Made by a program: the position numbers and the translations under genes
The notes under the pieces: model-generated
What the model was told of the DNA's origin: nothing
Databases searched by the model: none
The model's input: the letters and a program-made list of their open reading frames with translations, nothing else
Assembly: GCF_026151205.1 (NCBI RefSeq)
Contig: NC_087084.1
Location: 4,765,538-4,829,537, forward strand
Origin: Bolinopsis microptera
Lineage: Eukaryota > Ctenophora > Tentaculata > Lobata > Bolinopsidae
DNA length: 64,000 nucleotides
Direction: 5' to 3'
Part shown: positions 57,901-64,000 of the stretch, one piece after another
Layout: the number at the start of each line of letters is the position of its first letter
How positions within the stretch are numbered: position 1 is the stretch's first letter

Positions 57901-60900
57901 CATTGACCAACCAATCCCGTCATCGTACTTTAACCATATTAATTTTATTCGTCATCAACACTGTCTTTAAAACACTCAGCGTAAATCTGTCTCATACTCT
58001 GTTTAAAAGGCTGTTATAGCAACAATTGCATGTTGTTAACAGTCAAAAACCTTAGTCCTTGTTAATGTATGCTTCCTACTTCCTATCTATCATTCCTCAA
58101 CCGTAAAACTGGCTTAACTCCACCCCAGTCAATCAATCCAATCTAGGTGGTTATATAGATTACCCCTACATTGCCCCGAGTATGCCCGGATTGTGCCCCA
58201 AGTTATTTTATCCCAACTAGATGCGTTTTGCCTGAACTCTGCTCAACCTGATACTTGGCTCATGCCCAGACTTATGACTACATATGCCCCAACCGTGCAT
58301 AGACAGTTAACCGAGTGGCTCTGCAGTCCGGCCTGCAATTCATTTGCAAACACTTTAATCGCATATCAGTGATGAGGTTTTAATCTAATCTAAAGAAAGC
58401 TCTGACCGTTGCAGTAAAATAATCTCAACTCACTTCTCGTCGACAATTCTCTAATCCGTGCTGATTCTAGATCCGTTATCAAGGGCGATAAGTTACCGAA
58501 TCTATAAATCGTTCCTTCGAGCGTGAAGATTCCAGGATGGTGTATGCTTATCCAACAACATATTAATGCTTTTCAAACAAAGTTACAACGAATTCTTCAT
58601 GTAGTATAATCCCTGATAATACAATACCAGGAATCAAGATCATAGATCCCGTGGAACCCCACCATCGGACATGGAATACAGCGGGTATTTGTATTGTCCA
58701 ACTGTGATGATTACCGTTGAAAAGATAGAATAGCACTAGAGAAATCAAGAAGTAAAGAAGCTGTGTGATGACAAGGAGGGTGCGGAGATATAATGACGTC
58801 TAGAATCTATATAAAGAGACTAGGCTCCTGATTTAATAGAACATAACAGCTAATCTTAACGCTTCATTTCGAGAAATAGCAGAGGATTTGCACAATCTTC
58901 CAAACATCCCGATCCAGACGATCAGTCTGTGGAATTGGACAGAATTGGAGAGACTGCTATAAATACTACAATTTAAAAGCTTCTTTAAAACGTGCTTCTT
59001 GATAACAGTAGAATTAAAGTTCATTAATTCAACAATAACACAAGCTAACGAGGCAACTGTAAGCCCCAACTAGCTGACAAGAGAAATAAGGAGATCTGGC
59101 GCACTATGCAGGTTACGATACTATATAAGTATTATAACCCTACTTGTAGACACACATCATCAAGATCATGATTTAACCGACAGCAAGTGCACTTGTAATT
59201 TATCAAGCTTGTTGTCGCTTAAATCATATTTTATTCCCCTTCAAATACTCAACAAGAATTTGAAGCCAAAAAACAAATCACATCGGATAACCGGAAGAAA
59301 GATTGAAAATGACAAAATGACAGACGCACGAGACTATAGGACGCGAGAAAAAGGGGTTTGGAAAATTAAAATGTTGACGCCGACGATTATAAAGGAGTAT
59401 AACAGCCTGTCTCCAACACTCCTATGATGTATCAAATGAAACAATCAGTCAAAGAGAAGTTGCATGCGCCCCTCCGCCAACCAGGCAACAGATGGTTTGT
59501 CGGGCAACACGTTGGACAAAAGAGAAATAGGAACCAATAACCGCCGAAATAGATACATGAGTAGTCATTAAGTATAAACTGTAACCAGTTCTCCACCATG
59601 CAACTTTTAGCTTCATGCAGAACTAAAAAGTGCATGTCTTGATTCGTCAGTGGTCGAAGCGCAGACTGGAAATTGGCTGGGACTAACGTCTTTTAGATTT
59701 TTCATAGACCACGAATTCCCGCCCTTTTTCCACAGCTAAATTTTACTTTCTGATTTACCGTGGAGTTAGGGGGAAAGGAAACAGCCGCTTTAAATGAAGA
59801 TTAACGATAATTGGGGCTTTGATTATTCACATGATGTAAGTTAAACCTCATTTGGAGAAAACGAAATGGCCACGACAAATTTCCATTTTAGACAAGGTTT
59901 TTGGGTTTGGAGGGAGCTATTTCAAGTTCCGTTTATTTAATCTTTTTACATCGACAGTGTTGAGACCAAAGTCTAACTGAATACCAAACTGCAATCAACA
60001 TATTGAATTGGCAAAGAATACTAAGTTTTGACACTTTAAAATTCTGTCCAAGTACTTATAGTTATACTTATGCTACTGTAAGTGTAAGTGTAAAACATAA
60101 AATTCAACTCACCACATATCCTAGGCCAAAGAATTCGTGTTGCTGTTAATTGTTATAATCGCGGCATTTACTTAACCCGTCGAGATGAAATGCAAAACTC
60201 GTCGGAGTGTTAAAAATTAATTGCATTAACATTGTTATTTTAATCAAATTAAGTCTTGCACAATTTTACTTCTAGCGCATTTTTCATGTTCATTTTTATG
60301 TGCTTGGCTGTATTTTGATACATGGTTTGGTAAGTTAAAAACAGGAATACTTAAACATCCGTCGACGGCCAAGCCGGCAGTATACTTGGATGATGTCCCA
60401 ATATCAATGCTTTAAGTTTAACAATTTTGTTTGTTTATAAGTATTGATATTGAGACAGAAGTGAAGCTTTGGATTAATGCGTGTGTGAACGCAGACGCAC
60501 GCGCTCACATCGACTTTTAAACATTGATGGTAAATTGTTGATTGTCTACCTGCTGCCAAGCCGCAAGTACTCGCGTCATGCAGTATTTGTAAACAATAGT
60601 TCCTCTCCACAACCTATTACGCATGCGTTTAGTTTTTACCCCTCTCCGATAATTCTTTATCGATCGAGTAAATTGTTTGGCACAATCGAATGATGATAAA
60701 TAATCATTCTATAATCGATTTTACGTGACTAACTTTTGGAATTGAGACGCGTTCAACGCAACATATATGATTCGGACAGGTAATTAAAAAGTAAACCCTA
60801 ATTAGAAACAAGGTTTTGGATCCTGATCCTAATTCTGAATAAAAATAGAAGCACGTCCTTTTCAGGACTGAAATGGACGAGATTATATTTATAGCGAAAG

Positions 60901-61055
60901 AAACGAAATTAAACATTTACGATACCTAAATTAAAATATATGACAACAATTATATTTATAGCCCCAACACAAATTCTTACCCTCCCACAAAACCCGAACC
61001 AAAAATTTGATTTCGCCGACCTCCTTCTTAATAAAGTCTCAGAAACTATTGACCT
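54926..61055. other. intergenic DNA, no supported gene
   Basis: About 6 kb. Small features only: repeated GTAACCATGGTAAC-type palindromes at 55377-55428, the dispersed repeat at 58558-58598, and a G-rich 5'-like patch at 55905-55960 (CTGGAGTCTGTAAT repeats). At 57018-57065 a short ATG frame ends in a good donor (GTAAGTA), but I found no partner exon. Confidence 0.45.
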
Positions 61056-61114
61056 AGTAATGTCGTATTAATGACGTAGTAATGACGTAGTAATGACGTA
61101 GTAATGACGTAGTA
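61056..61114. repeat. 11-bp repeat TAATGACGTAG
   Basis: About five copies, each containing TGACGTA, a CRE/ATF-like half or full core. Confidence 0.8.
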
Positions 61115-61636
61115 TAAATGTCTGATATGGGTCACACGATTGTGCAGCACCTTACTTACAAGACACTAGTATTTTCATGTAAACTGTTTAATCCACTAGT
61201 GATCCTGGTCTCTGTCGTCGGATCCCTGAGGAATACAATTTTGCTGCAGGGCTTGATCCAGTTTACAAACTCTATGCTAAAAAAACAGAAACAATATCCA
61301 GCTCAAATAGATGATGAACTGATCGGCTCCTAAATTTCTTAAACAGTTGAACATGTACTGTAAAGGAAGCAGAGACGCTGATGCAAGAGGTAGAAAGGAT
61401 TGCTGCTACAGCCAGTGGGGATAGGGCGACTTCTGCATGTCCAACAGCGACATCTGTCCGACTCAGAAAATAGGTTATTCGGACAATAGTTTATGTCGGA
61501 TCCTACCGTACGATTTTTTTGAAACTTTTCATAAAGTATGGTGCTTAAAGGATGGATAATCTGTGTAAGTTTGAGCGATGTGCCAAATTTGAGATATCAC
61601 CTTAAATGGTTTGCAGTAGTACCAAGGCTACTATAA

Positions 61637-61795
61637 TGGGATGGGAAAAGCGAGCGACCGATTTCATTCTCGTTATCAGTTTGCATTTGCGGACGGTTAT
61701 TCAAATTAATATCATTTCCTTTTGTTTGGGAGAGAGAGAGACACTGTTGCGGTCCAGTGTCCACTCTACCCATGATTATGGGTTTTGGTCAAATT
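61637..61795. mobile_element. MITE-like element, copy 2
   Basis: Reverse complement of 26040-26160 over most of its length, ending in CCCATGATTATGGGTTTTGG. Its left end is not recognisable, so this copy is truncated or rearranged there. Confidence 0.6.
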
Positions 61796-61892
61796 CCATT
61801 GTAAGTCATACCATAATTGGAGATTATGCGGAAAATCAAAAATCTTTCGCCCCGGTGACTCGTACTCCGTTTTATACCTTATCAGACCTTAT

Positions 61893-61981
61893 TTGAACGG
61901 ACATAACTTGAACGCTCATCTTAATGTCCGTTCAAATAAAGTCCGTTCATTTAATGTCCGTCCAAGTTAAAGTCCGTTGAA
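61893..61981. repeat. GTCCGTTCA motif cluster
   Basis: Five copies of GTCCGTTCA or close variants, plus one inverted GAACGGAC, at roughly 16-base spacing. Confidence 0.75.
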
Positions 61982-62195
61982 ATTTTTAAAATTTTTTTTC
62001 CATTCCGAACTTTTTGTCCAGAATATGACAACTTTTAATTTCAGTGTATTTCAATAGCTACCATTAAACTAATACTCCAGTAGCAGGGAGGAGTTGAGTG
62101 TGCACTTCGATGTACAGAGTTTTTTGCTGCTGAATCAGGTTAAATAGGTCATTGGTAACTCAAAAAATCGAGGGCCGCATGTTGTGTCGCTAGTC

Positions 62196-63075
62196 CCAAC
62201 CCTGTGGAGCCACGCCCATATTTCATATCAGGTATATATTTATCTCAGCTTCTGAAGGTCTTAGAGACTCAAACTTGAGTTTAAAATGACCGCAATACAC
62301 ATGTTTATATTGGTACTATGAAGGTCATGAAAGCCCAAAATGCTTATTTTTGGAAAAAATTCAGAAAAACCAATTTTCACTTGGGCGCGAGTAAAAAATA
62401 TACACTAGAAATTGAGTGAAAATCGAGTAAGCAGTTCAGTGTCTACAACATTTCTAAACACAGGGTCCTCTGTTAGGTCATTCTTAATCAGAATTGATAA
62501 AGTAAGCAAATTTTATTAGTAGTTTCAACCCTGAGGAGCCACGCCCATATTTCATATTATGTGCGAATATCGGAAATTTGTATCTCAGCTTCTGAAGGTC
62601 TTAGAGACTCAAAGGTGGGCTTAAAATGACCGCAATGTACATGTTTATATTGGCACTATGAGGGTCATGAAGGCCCAGAATGCTTATTTTTTGGAAAAAT
62701 TCAGTAAAACCGATTTTCAAGTTTGCGACACTTGGGCGTGAGTAAAAATCGACGCTTAGAAGTTAAGTGAAATCGAGTATGAAGTTCAGTGTCTGCAACG
62801 TTTCTAAACACAGGATCCTTTGTAAGGTCATTCTGAATCAGAATTGATAAGGTACGCAAATTCTATGAGTAGATTCAACCCTATACTAGGGAGCAAAACT
62901 CCTAAATTACCCCCAGGCGCAAATATATGACTTTTCTATCTCGGCTTCTGAACGTTGTAGGGGCCTCTCTTTGAGCTCAAACTAACTACGATGGCCACAT
63001 TTATATACCAACTGTAAAGAAACATAGGGTCTATACTCTATGACTATAGTGCTTAGTTTTTAAAAACTCATTAAA
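62196..63075. repeat. tandem repeat, about 330-360-bp unit, 2.5 copies
   Basis: Units start near 62196 and 62526 (GGAGCCACGCCCATATTTCAT) and a diverged third near 62880. Shared words are TCTCAGCTTCTGAAGGTCTT, AAAATGACCGCAAT and TTCAGTGTCTACAAC. No coding capacity seen. Confidence 0.85.
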
Positions 63076-63247
63076 AACTGTTTTAACCTTCATGCATCAT
63101 AAAATAGTAACATCAAACATGTACTTAATTATGGTATCTCGGGCTAAAAAAGTCTTTAGACATTTCCAGCACAGTAAAACGTTCAATATGAACACATTCG
63201 GATAACATTTATGGAGCAGCACATACCACCTAACTTTAATTTTGGTA

Positions 63248-64000
63248 TAACTGCAAAAATACTCAGTTTCAGAAGCTCCTTCCAGCTATCTTAGGCTGCC
63301 ATCAGCTCCCTCTCTGGGACTCTCTCCAGTACTGCTTGGCTATTATGGCTAATCAACTTGAATCCAACCTCATGTAGTAGAATCTACTTCTAGTTACCTT
63401 CTGCTAAGTCCATGTCAACTCTACCCAGCTACCACCACCAATATGTTATAATTTTAGATCTTTCTAGCAACCTCTGATATGAGTGCTGTATAACCTCTGC
63501 TGCATCCAACAATTTCTAGCTCATTAAGGAAGAGGAAATTTGCTGTTTCTAGCAACCTCTAAACGCCAGAATAAAATGTTGCTGATGGTTGCTAGACAGG
63601 GCAAGAAGTAGCCCACTACCCTAAGCTAAAGTTGCTAGAAATAGCAGAAGTTGGAGGAATCTTGGTGGTAGCTAAATAGAGGTAGCCGAAGTAGGTGGAG
63701 ACAGCTGGAATTGGTGGTTTCTGCCATCTGGTGGTATAGTAGCTGGATAGAGGAAGAGGTAGCACTCATATCAGAAGTTGCTAGAAAGATCTAAAATTAT
63801 AACATATTGGTGGTGGTAGCTGGGTAGAGTTGACATGGACTTAGCAGAAGGTAACTAGAAGTAGATTCTACTACATGAAGTTGGATTCAAGTTGATTAGC
63901 CATAATAGCCAAGCAGTACTGGAGAGAGTCCCAGAGAGGGAGCTGATGGCAGCCTAAGATAGCTGGAAGGAGCTTCTGAAACTGAGTATTTTTGCAGTTA
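63248..64000. mobile_element. foldback element with 240-bp inverted arms, reaching the window edge
   Basis: The arms 63248-63487 and 63761-64000 are near-perfect inverted copies (left TAACTGCAAAAATACTCAG, right ending in its complement). The 273-bp centre holds smaller inverted pieces built on TTGCTAGAAA and GGTAGC words. The right arm stops at the last base of the window and may extend further, though left-arm similarity also begins at 63248. No ORF of note. Confidence 0.85.

Noticed and set aside
1-64000. tRNA genes
   Set aside because: I looked for T-loop and B-box words (GGTTCGAATCC-like) on both strands and found none with a matching acceptor stem.

Overview
The window is animal (metazoan) nuclear DNA. 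Its protein-coding genes have GT-AG introns, one encodes a matrix metalloproteinase with a furin site, a hemopexin domain and a GPI-type tail, and the DNA is AT-rich and full of retroelements, DNA transposons, satellites and minisatellites. The gene types and repeat load suit an early-branching animal such as a cnidarian. That placement is an inference; no ribosomal or mitochondrial marker is present to test it.

Layout. 1-1.4 kb: 3' part of a Penelope-like retroelement (reverse transcriptase end plus GIY-YIG endonuclease), broken by one frameshift. 1.76-2.56 kb: a miniature LTR-like (TRIM-type) element. 3.28-12.96 kb, minus strand: a four-exon gene for a secreted protein with a signal peptide and about 41 copies of a 14-residue unit ending in Arg-Arg, organised like a multi-copy peptide precursor. 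Its large repeat exon is split by a recent 6.2-kb LTR retrotransposon (5082-11273) that carries gag and protease remnants but no reverse transcriptase or integrase. The last intron holds a LINE endonuclease fragment. 13.5-25.8 kb: a 12.3-kb satellite of ten full or partial 1.04-1.46-kb units, in short (often hairpin-bearing) and long (retro-insert-bearing) forms. 26.0-26.2 kb: a MITE. 28.1-31.5 kb: a Mutator-like transposon with about 735-bp terminal inverted repeats, a 9-bp target duplication and an internal spliced ORF.

32.2-33.7 kb, plus strand: an intact intronless MFS transporter gene. 34.8-43.8 kb, minus strand: the 13-exon metalloproteinase gene, whose exons join in frame to 537 residues. 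43.8-64 kb: no gene that I can support. This part holds AT-rich intergenic DNA, a 12-bp minisatellite (48.0 kb), a 10-bp minisatellite (50.1 kb), degenerate tandem repeats (51, 53-55, 61-63 kb), a second MITE copy (61.6 kb) and a foldback element that reaches the right edge.

The three host genes do not form a pathway that can be read from the sequence. The precursor and the metalloproteinase both enter the secretory route, and the transporter is a plasma- or organelle-membrane protein. The most notable object is the multi-copy secreted precursor, because its structure is fully readable and an LTR element has recently landed inside its repeat array.
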